Below, one piece after another: positions 31,098 to 39,099 of a stretch of DNA of 64,000 nt. This DNA comes from Nonomuraea polychroma (GTDB lineage Bacteria; Actinomycetota; Actinomycetes; Streptosporangiales; Streptosporangiaceae), in contig NZ_SAUN01000001.1 of the NCBI RefSeq assembly GCF_004011505.1, positions 868,001 through 932,000 of the forward strand. Reading direction: 5' to 3'. A program made the position numbers and the translations under genes. Under the pieces are notes generated by a model. The model saw only the letters and a program-made list of their open reading frames with translations, searched no databases and was not told the origin of the DNA. Numbering within the stretch: the first letter of the stretch is position 1; each line of letters opens with the position of its first letter.

Positions 31098-33123
31098 CGT
31101 CGGATCCTCCTTGATCGTCACGCAGGAGCAGCACGGCGTCGAGCGCGACGACGTCGCCGTCGGGCAGGACCCGCAGGGGATTGATCTCGCACTCCGCCAC
31201 GCCCGGGTCGGCGCCCAGGGACGAGAGGGCGAGCAGGACGTGGGCGAGCCTGGCCCGGTCCACCGGCGCCGCGCCGCGGGCACCCTGGAACAGGGCGCGG
31301 GTGGCGAGGTCGTCCAGCATCGCGTCGGCCTCGTTCGCCGTCAAGGGCGCCAGGCGCAGGGAGACGTCGCCGAGCGTCTCGGCTGCCGTTCCGCCCGCGC
31401 CCAGAGCGACGACCGGCCCGAAGACCGGATCCCGGCGCACGCCGGCGATCAGTTCGGGGCCTGCCGGAGCCATGTGCTCGACCAGCAGCGCCGGGCTCGC
31501 GGGCAGGCGGTCGAGCGCGGCGTCGAGGTCGTCGTGCGTGCGGACGCCGACCTGGACGCCGCCCACCTCGGTCTTGTGCAGCACACCCGGGTCGAGGATC
31601 TTCACCACGACCGGGCCGCCGAGCTCGTCGAGCGCGGCATGCGCGGCTTCCCGTCCGGCGCACACGCGGCGTACGGGGGTCCGGACACCGAAACCGGCCA
31701 GGACGTTCTTGGCGGTGTGCTCGTCGACCGGATCGGACAGCGCCAACGCGGGCCAGGTCGTGGAAACGATGTCCTCGCCGAGACGGCTGCGGTTGGCCGC
31801 GTCCTCCGCCAGGGCCCGCACCATGGTCGCGCCGGCGGCCGGCGTGGTGGCGCACGGGATTCCCGCCGCACCGAGCTCCGCGCGGGCTCGACGTGCCTGT
31901 TCCGGCGGGCCGCCGACCACGGCGACCAGCGGCGTGGCCGGGCGAGCGGCCTGCAACGCGGCGGGCAGGTCGAGGGCGGCGGGTTCCAGCAGTGCGTACA
32001 CGGCCGTGACGTCGACGTCCGGATCCTCGGACACGTGCTCGATCACCTGGGTGAACGTGGGGGAGGGGCGGCCGGTGTCGACGGGGTTGCGCTGGTAGGT
32101 CAGGTCGGGCAGCACGTCGCCGAGCTCTTTGACGGTGCGCTCCGACAGCGGCGGGACCCGGACGCCGGCCGTGCGCAGGGCGTCGGTGAGCAACAGTCCG
32201 GGGCCGGCCTGCGCGGTGACCAGCCCGACGCCGGAGCCGGGCCGGGCGGGCAGGCGCACGCGGCCGAGCGCGGAGACGGCGTCGACGAGTTCGCGCTCGT
32301 CATCGACGAGAACCGCGCCCGCCTGACGCAGGGCCGCACGGGTGACCCGCCAGGAGGTGGCCAGCGCGCCGGTGTGGGAGCGGGCGAAGTCGCCGACGTC
32401 GCTGCGGCCGACGACCACGGCCACGACCGGGACCCGGTCCACCAGGCGGCGCACGGCGGCGGTCAGGCGGCGGCCGTCCGCCGCGGTCTCGACGTGCAGG
32501 GCGACCGCGCCGAGCCCGTCGTCGCCGCACAGGTGGTCAAGGACGTCCGCCTGCGTGACATCGACGCTGTTGCCGAGGCCGACACCGAGGCGGAGGCCCA
32601 CCCCGGCGTCGGCGAGGGCGAACGCGAGAGCGTGGTTGACACCGCCGCTGGCGGCGACCACGGCGACGGGGCCCGCCTCGAGGTCTCTGGCGTCCGGGAC
32701 GAAAGTGGCGGTCAGCGAGGCGTGCGGGGCGATGAAGCCAGAGGTGTTGGGACCGAGGAGACGGATGCCGGTGTCCCGCACCACCGCGCTCAGCGCCTGC
32801 TGGTGAGCCGTGCCTTCGGCGCCGGACTCGGCGAAGCCGCCGGCGCACACCAGCGCCGCCCGTGCCCCTGCGGCGGCGGCCGCACGCAGCGCGTCGGCGG
32901 TCATGGCGGCGGGAATGCAGGAGATCACCAGGTCAGGGGCGATGCCTTCGGCCGCGACCGCCGCGGCCACGGTCGGGAAGAATCTGCCCGGGTTGATCTT
33001 CATGACCGGGCCGGGGAAGCGGTCCAGGGAAGCGGTCATGGCCGTGCCGAGCTTGCCGGGGACGTCCGAAGCGCCCAGGATCGCGATGGAACGGGGCGCG
33101 AACAGCGGATCGAGGGCGTTCAC
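31090..33123 (-). CDS. Acyl-CoA synthetase (NDP-forming type), probably aryl-CoA forming
   Basis: A 677-residue fusion: a CoA-binding Rossmann domain (FAPRSIAILGASDVPGKLG, residues 8-~130), succinyl-CoA-ligase-like flavodoxin domains (~140-430) and an ATP-grasp domain (~450-677, with G-G-P-V-V-V-K-I-L-D-P-G-V-L-H-K-T-E-V-G-G-V). The phosphohistidine region is not clear. GTG 33123 overlaps the hydroxylase stop. Sitting between the aryl-CoA hydroxylase and the aryl-AMP ligase, it probably makes or handles the aryl-CoA thioester, the SdgB step of the salicylyl-CoA route; this is inferred from position. Confidence 0.75.
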   Translation of the reverse strand: MNALDPLFAPRSIAILGASDVPGKLGTAMTASLDRFPGPVMKINPGRFFPTVAAAVAAEGIAPDLVISCIPAAMTADALRAAAAAGARAALVCAGGFAESGAEGTAHQQALSAVVRDTGIRLLGPNTSGFIAPHASLTATFVPDARDLEAGPVAVVAASGGVNHALAFALADAGVGLRLGVGLGNSVDVTQADVLDHLCGDDGLGAVALHVETAADGRRLTAAVRRLVDRVPVVAVVVGRSDVGDFARSHTGALATSWRVTRAALRQAGAVLVDDERELVDAVSALGRVRLPARPGSGVGLVTAQAGPGLLLTDALRTAGVRVPPLSERTVKELGDVLPDLTYQRNPVDTGRPSPTFTQVIEHVSEDPDVDVTAVYALLEPAALDLPAALQAARPATPLVAVVGGPPEQARRARAELGAAGIPCATTPAAGATMVRALAEDAANRSRLGEDIVSTTWPALALSDPVDEHTAKNVLAGFGVRTPVRRVCAGREAAHAALDELGGPVVVKILDPGVLHKTEVGGVQVGVRTHDDLDAALDRLPASPALLVEHMAPAGPELIAGVRRDPVFGPVVALGAGGTAAETLGDVSLRLAPLTANEADAMLDDLATRALFQGARGAAPVDRARLAHVLLALSSLGADPGVAECEINPLRVLPDGDVVALDAVLLLRDDQGGSDDA

Positions 33124-34655
33124 TCGGCGACCCCCACGAGGTCGGCCCGGCCGGACAGGAGCAGCGTGGTCGCGGTGTCGTCGTCGTAGGGCCCGACGAT
33201 CGCGGCCGGAAGACCATGAGCGAGTCGAGCCTCCTCGGCGACCAGCACCCGGGTCAGGGGAGTCCCGCCCCGCACGCCGACGAGCGAAGCGCCCACGCTC
33301 GCGCGGACTTGGGCGAGGACCTGCGGCAGATCGGCTTCGCTGTCCGGAGCGTCGATCCACACGCCCGACGCGGACGACAGGCCGGTGAAGGGGGCCATCG
33401 GGATCTCGGTGCCGTCGTCGCCCACGAGAGCGGCGCCGGTCGCGGTCACCCTGCGGCCGGGCAGGCCGCGGAAGGGGGTGTCCAGCGGGGGAGCGCCGTG
33501 CCGCTCGCGCCACCATCGGTCGACGCGCTCGGCGTAGTGACGGTCCCGCACGGCGAGCTTGGCCCGCGGGATGGAGCGGGTCAGGAAGTGGAAGGCGAAC
33601 TGCACGGGGTCGTCGAAGGAGCGGACGTACCGGCCGAAGTGCTCCCACCATGACAGGCTGGGCCGCGCGGAGTTCTGGATCTTCTCCACCTGGGGGCGGC
33701 GGCGCCGTTCATAGAGCTCCAGGGCGGCGGGGACGTCGTGCGGGGTCTCGGCCAGGGCCTGGGCGAGGGCGACGGCGTCCTCCATCGCCATCTTGGTGCC
33801 CGATCCCACGGAGAAGTGCGCCGTGTGAGCGGCGTCGCCGAGCAGCGCCCAGTTGCCGCGCCGCCACGACCGTGCCTTGCGAGTGGCGAAGTTCGCCCAC
33901 CGGGAGTTGTTGCCCACAAGGAGGTGACCGTCGAGCTGGTCGTGGAAGAGCCGCTCCAGGTAGGCCTTGGTCTTCTCGTCGCTCACCCCGGGCGGCGTCG
34001 CCGGGTCGAACGCGTCCAGCCCGGCCGCGGCCCACGACGAGGCGTCGGTCTCCACGATGAAGGTGCTGAGCGAGTCGCTGATGGGATAGGCGTGCGCGGC
34101 GAACACCCCGTGCGGGCCGTCCTCGTGGACGAACGTCAGACCGTCGAACATGTACGTCGTGCCGAACCAGATGAACTTGGCGGCCGCGACCTCCGCCGCG
34201 GGCCCGAAGTCGTCGGCGAAGATCTGCCGGAACCGGCTGTTGGCTCCGTCGCAGGCGACCACCAGGTCGAAACCGTCCAGCTCGGCCGGATCGTTGATCT
34301 CGTGCTGGAAACGCATGGTCACGCCCTCGGCCCGGGCCCGCTCCTGAAGCAGGGTGAGCAGGGTCTTGCGGACCACCGCGGCCATGCCCATGCCGCCGAC
34401 GCGCTCCCGCGCGCCGTGCACCCGCACCTCGATCTCGTCCCAGTGCCGGCCGTGCTTCTCCAGCGCCTCGCTGAGCACGGGGTCGGCGGCGTCGATCGCA
34501 CCCAGCGTGGCATCGGAGAAGACCACCCCGAACCCGAACGTGTCATCGGGGCGGTTGCGCTCGAAGACCACGACCTCCGACTCCGGCCGGTCCCGCTTGA
34601 TCAGCGTGGCGAGGAACAGCCCGCCGGGACCGCCGCCCACGCACGCGACCCTCAT
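33120..34655 (-). CDS. FAD-dependent aryl-CoA hydroxylase (salicylyl-CoA 5-hydroxylase-like)
   Basis: A 511-residue flavoprotein monooxygenase. The dinucleotide motif GGGPGGLFLATLIKR is at residues 6-20, with F-G-F-G-V-V-F-S-D-A-T-L, the D-G-A-N-S-R-F-R motif and GDAAHTAHFSVGSGTKMAMEDA. This set is typical of the monooxygenase half of bifunctional 2-aminobenzoyl-CoA monooxygenase/reductase and of salicylyl-CoA 5-hydroxylase. The last ~100 residues look like a collapsed old-yellow-enzyme domain: its start (P-M-A-P-F-T-G-L) and its end (G-R-A-D-L-V) are recognisable but the barrel between is gone. GAAGGAAA precedes ATG 34655. It is the first gene of the three-gene operon. Confidence 0.82.
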   Translation of the reverse strand: MRVACVGGGPGGLFLATLIKRDRPESEVVVFERNRPDDTFGFGVVFSDATLGAIDAADPVLSEALEKHGRHWDEIEVRVHGARERVGGMGMAAVVRKTLLTLLQERARAEGVTMRFQHEINDPAELDGFDLVVACDGANSRFRQIFADDFGPAAEVAAAKFIWFGTTYMFDGLTFVHEDGPHGVFAAHAYPISDSLSTFIVETDASSWAAAGLDAFDPATPPGVSDEKTKAYLERLFHDQLDGHLLVGNNSRWANFATRKARSWRRGNWALLGDAAHTAHFSVGSGTKMAMEDAVALAQALAETPHDVPAALELYERRRRPQVEKIQNSARPSLSWWEHFGRYVRSFDDPVQFAFHFLTRSIPRAKLAVRDRHYAERVDRWWRERHGAPPLDTPFRGLPGRRVTATGAALVGDDGTEIPMAPFTGLSSASGVWIDAPDSEADLPQVLAQVRASVGASLVGVRGGTPLTRVLVAEEARLAHGLPAAIVGPYDDDTATTLLLSGRADLVGVAE

Positions 34656-34688
34656 CGTGTTTCCTTCACTCTCACGACCGCCAAAATA

Positions 34689-34722
34689 TGTCATCTTTGC
34701 CACCGTCGTCTAGAAAGTGACA
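34689..34722. promoter_or_regulatory. Inverted repeat upstream of the aryl-CoA operon
   Basis: TGTCATCTTT (34689-34698) and AAAGTGACA (34714-34722) form an imperfect inverted repeat in the 71 bases between the PaaX-type gene and the hydroxylase gene. It is a candidate site for the PaaX-type regulator. Confidence 0.35.
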
Positions 34723-34726
34723 CGAA

Positions 34727-35536
34727 TCAGCTTGCCGTGGGGTCGGCGACCAGGCGGTCGACGTACGCCTCGGCCTCGCTCCGCAGCAGGCCGTGGGCCT
34801 CCAGGAACAGCTCATGGGCGGCCCGGCCGCTCCAGCCCTCGGGCAGCAGCTCGGGCGGCAGGTCGGGATCGCGGAAGGGGAACTTGCGGTAGTCGTGGAT
34901 CAGCCGCATGCGCTCGACGAGCGCCTCCCGGCCGCGCACCTCGCCGGCGCGATAGCGGGCCAGCCGGGGGCGGTAGTGGTCGAGCAGCGCGCGATAGTCC
35001 TTGTCCAGCCCGTCCAGGTCCCACGACCTGGACGCCATCTCCCGGTCGGCCGCGGCCCCTTCCGAGCGGGCGCGCAGCACGTCGAGCCGGATCGCGGGAT
35101 GGTCGGCGAAGTCGGCCCTGACCTGCTTGATGCGGTCGTGGGGGCTGATCCACACCGATGCCGACAACATGCCGAACCCGAGCCAGGACAGCCGCTTGCG
35201 CAGTTGCTCGCGCAGGGTCCGCTCGGTCTCCGGCACCGAGTAGATGACCATGTGCCACTGGCCGTCCCACGGTCCCTGCTCGCGGGCGAAGATGCGCGCC
35301 CTGCCGTCGTCGAGCAGCCGCCAGGCGGCGCCGGTGAGGACATAGCTGGTCTCCCTGCCCTCGCGACGGCCCTCCAGCCAGCCTTCCTTGCGCATCCGCG
35401 CGACCACCACGCGCACCGTCGCCTCGGGCACGTCGAAGCACCCCATGAGCGCCACCAGGCCGCGCAGCCGGACCTCTCCTCCGCGATAGCGCAGATAGTC
35501 CCCGAACACATCGAAGACCAGAGACCGTGGCTTCAC
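34727..35536 (-). CDS. PaaX family transcriptional regulator
   Basis: A 269-residue repressor with the N-terminal winged helix (S-L-V-F-D-V-F-G-D-Y-L-R-Y, then V-P-E-A-T-V-R-V-V-V-A-R-M-R-K-E-G-W-L), a central W-D-G-Q-W-H-M-V-I-Y-S-V-P-E motif and a C-terminal helical domain: the PaaX layout. PaaX proteins respond to phenylacetyl-CoA; here, next to an aryl-CoA operon, an aryl-CoA such as salicylyl-CoA is a plausible inducer. It lies 71 bases upstream of the hydroxylase operon on the same strand and divergent from the esterase gene. Confidence 0.85.
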   Translation of the reverse strand: MKPRSLVFDVFGDYLRYRGGEVRLRGLVALMGCFDVPEATVRVVVARMRKEGWLEGRREGRETSYVLTGAAWRLLDDGRARIFAREQGPWDGQWHMVIYSVPETERTLREQLRKRLSWLGFGMLSASVWISPHDRIKQVRADFADHPAIRLDVLRARSEGAAADREMASRSWDLDGLDKDYRALLDHYRPRLARYRAGEVRGREALVERMRLIHDYRKFPFRDPDLPPELLPEGWSGRAAHELFLEAHGLLRSEAEAYVDRLVADPTAS

Positions 35537-35649
35537 TCGCGCCTCCCGATGACTTGTTTCAACTCATTGACGATCGTCTCACACTTGGCCCATATTGCAA
35601 TAAGTCCGCCATGTTCGGTGGCGGGGCCGCCACGTCACGAGGAGACGCC

Positions 35650-36375
35650 ATGGCAGAGACTTTCGTCCTCATCACCGGTGCCTGTCACGGGGGCTGGACC
35701 TGGCGGCTGGTCGCCCAGCACCTGCGTGCCGCCGGGCACCGCGTCCTGGCTCCTACCCTCCCAGGCCTGGCCGACGGCGACCACCCCGAGCGGTACAGCC
35801 TGGCCGAGGTCAGCGACTTCATCGTCGACCTCGTCGAGGGCGCCGACCTGAGTGACGTCACCCTCGTCGGGCACAGCTGGGGCGGCTACCCGCTCACCGG
35901 CGCCGCCCACCGGCTCGCGCCCCGGCTGCGCAAGCTCGTCTACTGGGGTGCGTTCGTCCCGGCGGAGGACACGCCTTTGCTGGAGGAGGTCCCTCCGCAC
36001 TACGCCGAGATGTTCACCCAGCTCGCGGCGGCGTCCGGCAACAACAGCATCGTCTTCCCCTACGAGGTGTTCTGCGCCGCGTTCATGCAGGACGCCGACG
36101 AGTCGACGCAACGCCTGATCCACAGCTTGCTGGTGCCCCAGCCGATGCGGTACTTCACCGAGACCGTCACCCCGGTGGACCCGGCGGCGCTCGGCCTGCC
36201 GGCCAGCTACGTGATCGGATCCGAGGACTTCGCCCTGCCGCCCGGCGACCTCGGCTGGACACCCCGCTTCCCGCAGCGCCTCGGAGCCGGCACTCCCGTC
36301 ATCGAGCATCCGGGCAGCCATGAAGCCCAGTTCACCCGCCCGGCCGAGCTCGCCGCCGCCCTGCTCAAGGCCTGA
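35650..36375 (+). CDS. Alpha/beta hydrolase, plant methyl-salicylate-esterase-like
   Basis: A 241-residue single-domain esterase. LITGACHGGWTWRLVAQHLRAAGH closely follows the H-G-A-C-H-G-x-W-x-W pattern of the plant SABP2/MES/hydroxynitrile-lyase group. The nucleophile is the Ser in VGHSWGGY (near residue 78), the acid an Asp before the final His in H-P-G-S-H. No signal peptide. AGGAGACGCC precedes the ATG. Divergent from the PaaX-type gene, it could release salicylate or a related hydroxybenzoate from an ester to feed the aryl-AMP ligase; substrate is inferred. Confidence 0.78.
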   Translation: MAETFVLITGACHGGWTWRLVAQHLRAAGHRVLAPTLPGLADGDHPERYSLAEVSDFIVDLVEGADLSDVTLVGHSWGGYPLTGAAHRLAPRLRKLVYWGAFVPAEDTPLLEEVPPHYAEMFTQLAAASGNNSIVFPYEVFCAAFMQDADESTQRLIHSLLVPQPMRYFTETVTPVDPAALGLPASYVIGSEDFALPPGDLGWTPRFPQRLGAGTPVIEHPGSHEAQFTRPAELAAALLKA

Positions 36376-36428
36376 CGGCGGCGGTGCGTGCCCCGGCCCT
36401 TCGCGGAGCCGGGGCGAATGGCCGTCAG
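36372..36428. terminator. Bidirectional terminator between esterase and decarboxylase genes
   Basis: Nested stems: CTGACGGC (36372-36379) with GCCGTCAG (36421-36428), and inside it GCCCCGG (36390-36396) with CCGGGGC (36409-36415). It spans both convergent stop codons. Confidence 0.7.
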
Positions 36429-37384
36429 AGCTTGAGCAGGGCCTCGGCGTTCTGGTAGCTGATCTTCGCCCGGTCGGCCTCGCTGATGGGGGCGTTGTCG
36501 AGGAACACGGCGGCCTCGACGATGTCCTCGAAGGGGTAGTCGGAGCCGAACAGGATGTGGTCGGCGCCGAGGGCCAGCAGGGCGCACAGCAGCGGCGGCG
36601 CCGAGCAGACGCCACTCGTGGTGATGTAGAGGTTGCGGCGCAGGTACGCCGAGGGGTTGCCCAGCTTCAGCTCGATGCCGTGGTGGTTGTGGAAGCCCCA
36701 GCGCGAGTCGAGGCGCCACAACACGTACGGCAGTCCTTCGCCCATGTGTCCCAGCAGCAGCTTCGCGTTGGGGAAGTCGTCGAAGACACCGCCGAAGACC
36801 AGGCGCAGCGCGTGCGCGGCGGTGTCGGTGCCCCAGCTCCACATGGGGCCGATGAGCTCGGGGTGGTCCGACAACACGTGCGGAACGTCGAAGCCGTTGG
36901 CCGGGTGCAGGTACAGCGGCACGTCGAGCCCCTCGGCGTACTCCCACACGACCCGCAGCGAGGGATGATCCAGATAGCGGCCCTGGGTGTGCGCGTTGAC
37001 CAGCGCACCGCGCATGCCGAGCTGGGTGACGGCGCGCTCCAGCTCCTTGGCGGCCGCCTGCGGGTCCTGCAGCGGCAGCGCCGCGAAGCCGGCGAAGCGG
37101 GTCGGGTGCTCGGCGATGACGCCGGCGTGGAAGTCGTTCACCGCCGCCGCCCGCGCCACGGCGACCGCCGGGTCCGGCTCGGCCTGGATGCCTGGCGAGT
37201 TGAGCGAGAGCACCTGGACGTCGACGCCTGCCGCGTCCATCGCCGCCAGGCGCTCCTCCGTGAGGTCCAGCAGCCGCCGCGAGGCCTCCCGCCACGCGTC
37301 GGGGCGGGCGACCGTGGCCGTCCCGGCGCCGTAGCCGACGAGGTCCTCCGTGACGAAGTGCTCCTCCAGGCCGATCTTGCGCAT
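36425..37384 (-). CDS. Gamma-resorcylate-type decarboxylase (amidohydrolase-2 family)
   Basis: A 319-residue TIM-barrel decarboxylase. It starts MRKIGLEEHF, the E-E-H metal motif of the 2,6-dihydroxybenzoate/2,3-dihydroxybenzoate decarboxylases. It continues with P-L-Y-L-H-P-A-N (His ligand), L-L-L-G-H-M-G-E-G-L-P and F-G-S-D-Y-P-F-E (Asp ligand). These non-oxidative enzymes remove the ring carboxylate ortho to hydroxyl groups. Divergent, with 69 bases between start codons, from an operon for hydroxyquinol catabolism, it best fits conversion of gamma-resorcylate to resorcinol. 2,4-dihydroxybenzoate or another hydroxybenzoate remains possible. Confidence 0.85.
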   Translation of the reverse strand: MRKIGLEEHFVTEDLVGYGAGTATVARPDAWREASRRLLDLTEERLAAMDAAGVDVQVLSLNSPGIQAEPDPAVAVARAAAVNDFHAGVIAEHPTRFAGFAALPLQDPQAAAKELERAVTQLGMRGALVNAHTQGRYLDHPSLRVVWEYAEGLDVPLYLHPANGFDVPHVLSDHPELIGPMWSWGTDTAAHALRLVFGGVFDDFPNAKLLLGHMGEGLPYVLWRLDSRWGFHNHHGIELKLGNPSAYLRRNLYITTSGVCSAPPLLCALLALGADHILFGSDYPFEDIVEAAVFLDNAPISEADRAKISYQNAEALLKL

Positions 37385-37408
37385 GTCCGTACCCCTCTGT
37401 CTGTTTCA

Positions 37409-37437
37409 CCAATATGCATTGACTTCATTAATAGTGG
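37409..37437. promoter_or_regulatory. Divergent promoter region with CCA-N-TAT...ATA-N-TGG repeat
   Basis: The 69 bases between the decarboxylase and hydroxylase starts are A/T-rich. CCAATAT begins at 37409 and ATAGTGG ends at 37437, giving symmetric arms; TTGACT lies at 37419-37424. This is the natural target for the IclR regulator encoded at the far end of the plus-strand operon. Confidence 0.4.
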
Positions 37438-37453
37438 AAAGTACGGTGACCGC

Positions 37454-39061
37454 ATGTCAAGCTCACAACACGGTTCCCCCACGGTGATGGGAGAGTGCGA
37501 TGTCGCCGTAGTGGGGTACGGGCCGGTCGGAATGGCCACGGCGGCCCTGCTGGCCCAGGCGGGGCATCGCGTGATCGTCTTGGAGCGGTACGCCGGCCTG
37601 TACAACCTGCCCCGCGCCGCGATCTTCGACGACGAGACGATGCGGACGCTGGACAAGCTCGGCGTGGCCCAGGAGTTGCTGCCGAAGGTGCGTGTGCAGC
37701 GCAACTACGAGTGGTGCGACGCCGACGGCGAGGTTCTCATAGAGGTCGACTACGCCGAAGTGGGCCGCAGCGGCTGGGCAGAGTGGTACATGATGTACCA
37801 GCCCGATCTCGAGGACGCCCTCGATCGTGTGTGCCGGAGTTTCCCCCAGGTGGCGGTCAGGCACGCGAACCGGGTGACCGCGCTGGAGCAGACCGCGTCC
37901 GGCGTCGTGCTCACCGTCGACGGCCCCGGCGGCCCCGGCACCGTGACCGCGCGTTACGTCGTGGCGTGCGACGGCGGCAACAGCTTCGTCCGTCAGTCGC
38001 TCGGCATCGGCCAGGACGACTACGGATTCTCCGAGCCGTGGATGGTCTGCGACTTCCGCCTGCGCCGGCCGGTCGAGGTGCCGCCGGCGCGCCAGGTCGG
38101 CGATCCCCGGCAGCCGACGTCGATCATCTCGCTCGGGCCGTCGCACCACCGGTTCAGCTTCATGCTCGACTCGGAGGCGGACTTCGCGGTCCAGCGGGCT
38201 CCCGAGCTGGTCTGGGCCAGGGTCGCGGCCTACCTCGGCCCGGAGGACGCCGACCTCATCAGGGTCGCGACGTACACCTTCCGCTCGCTGATCGCGCACC
38301 GGTGGCGGATCGGGCGGATCACGCTCGCCGGGGACGCCGCGCACCAGATGCCGCCCTTCCTCGGGCAGGGCATGTGCTCGGGCATCAGGGACGCCCAGAA
38401 CCTCGCCTTCAAGCTGGACCTGATCCTGACCGGGCGGGCGGAGGAGGACCTCCTCGACAGTTACCAGCCCGAGCGGGAGCCGCACGTACGCGCGGTCGTC
38501 GAGAAGGGAATCGAGCTCGGCCGGCTGCAGACCATCCGCGACCCCGAAGCCGCCGCCGCCCGCAACAGGGAGTTGCTCGCCCGGCGGGCCGCGCGACAGG
38601 AGCAGGAGAAGATCCGCTTCCCCGGTCTGGCGACGGGCTTCCTGGCGAAGGAGCCGGCGGCCGGGCGGGGCGAGCTGTCGGTCCACGGCGTGGTGGACGA
38701 CGGGGTTCGCCGCGGACGCCTCGACCAGATCGTCGGCCACGGGTTCCACCTGCTGGTGACCGAAGCGGTGCGCCGGGACCTCGGCCGCGACGGCCTCGTC
38801 ACCGCGCTGGAGGCCGCCGGCGTCCGTGTCGCCGCGCTGGCCTGGCAGCCTCCCACCAGCGGCGATGTCCTGGTCGACGTGGACGGCACCTACCATGAGT
38901 GGTTCACCGAGCATGGCTGCTCCGCCGTCGCCGTCCGTCCCGACTTCTATGTCTTCGGCACCGCCCGCGACGCCGCGGCGGCCCGGACTCTCGCCTGCGA
39001 GCTTCTCGCGGCCCTCGGCACCGGCGCGACCGTACCCGCCGGCGCGTCCCACAGCCTCTGA
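37454..39061 (+). CDS. FAD-dependent phenol hydroxylase (resorcinol 4-hydroxylase/MhpA-like)
   Basis: A 535-residue class A flavoprotein. The FAD motif is VAVVGYGPVGMATAALLAQAGH, followed by the D-G-G-N-S-F-V-R motif and GDAAHQMPPFLGQGMCSGIRDAQNLAFKL. A thioredoxin-like C-terminal domain covers ~residues 420-535. It is the MhpA-like aromatic hydroxylase type. Placed between a resorcylate-type decarboxylase and hydroxyquinol dioxygenase, it most likely turns resorcinol into hydroxyquinol. I start at ATG 37454; ATG 37487 is an alternative. Confidence 0.85.
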   Translation: MSSSQHGSPTVMGECDVAVVGYGPVGMATAALLAQAGHRVIVLERYAGLYNLPRAAIFDDETMRTLDKLGVAQELLPKVRVQRNYEWCDADGEVLIEVDYAEVGRSGWAEWYMMYQPDLEDALDRVCRSFPQVAVRHANRVTALEQTASGVVLTVDGPGGPGTVTARYVVACDGGNSFVRQSLGIGQDDYGFSEPWMVCDFRLRRPVEVPPARQVGDPRQPTSIISLGPSHHRFSFMLDSEADFAVQRAPELVWARVAAYLGPEDADLIRVATYTFRSLIAHRWRIGRITLAGDAAHQMPPFLGQGMCSGIRDAQNLAFKLDLILTGRAEEDLLDSYQPEREPHVRAVVEKGIELGRLQTIRDPEAAAARNRELLARRAARQEQEKIRFPGLATGFLAKEPAAGRGELSVHGVVDDGVRRGRLDQIVGHGFHLLVTEAVRRDLGRDGLVTALEAAGVRVAALAWQPPTSGDVLVDVDGTYHEWFTEHGCSAVAVRPDFYVFGTARDAAAARTLACELLAALGTGATVPAGASHSL

Positions 39062-39099
39062 ACTCCGAACACCCCCTGCGAAACACGGCTGGAGCGGCC

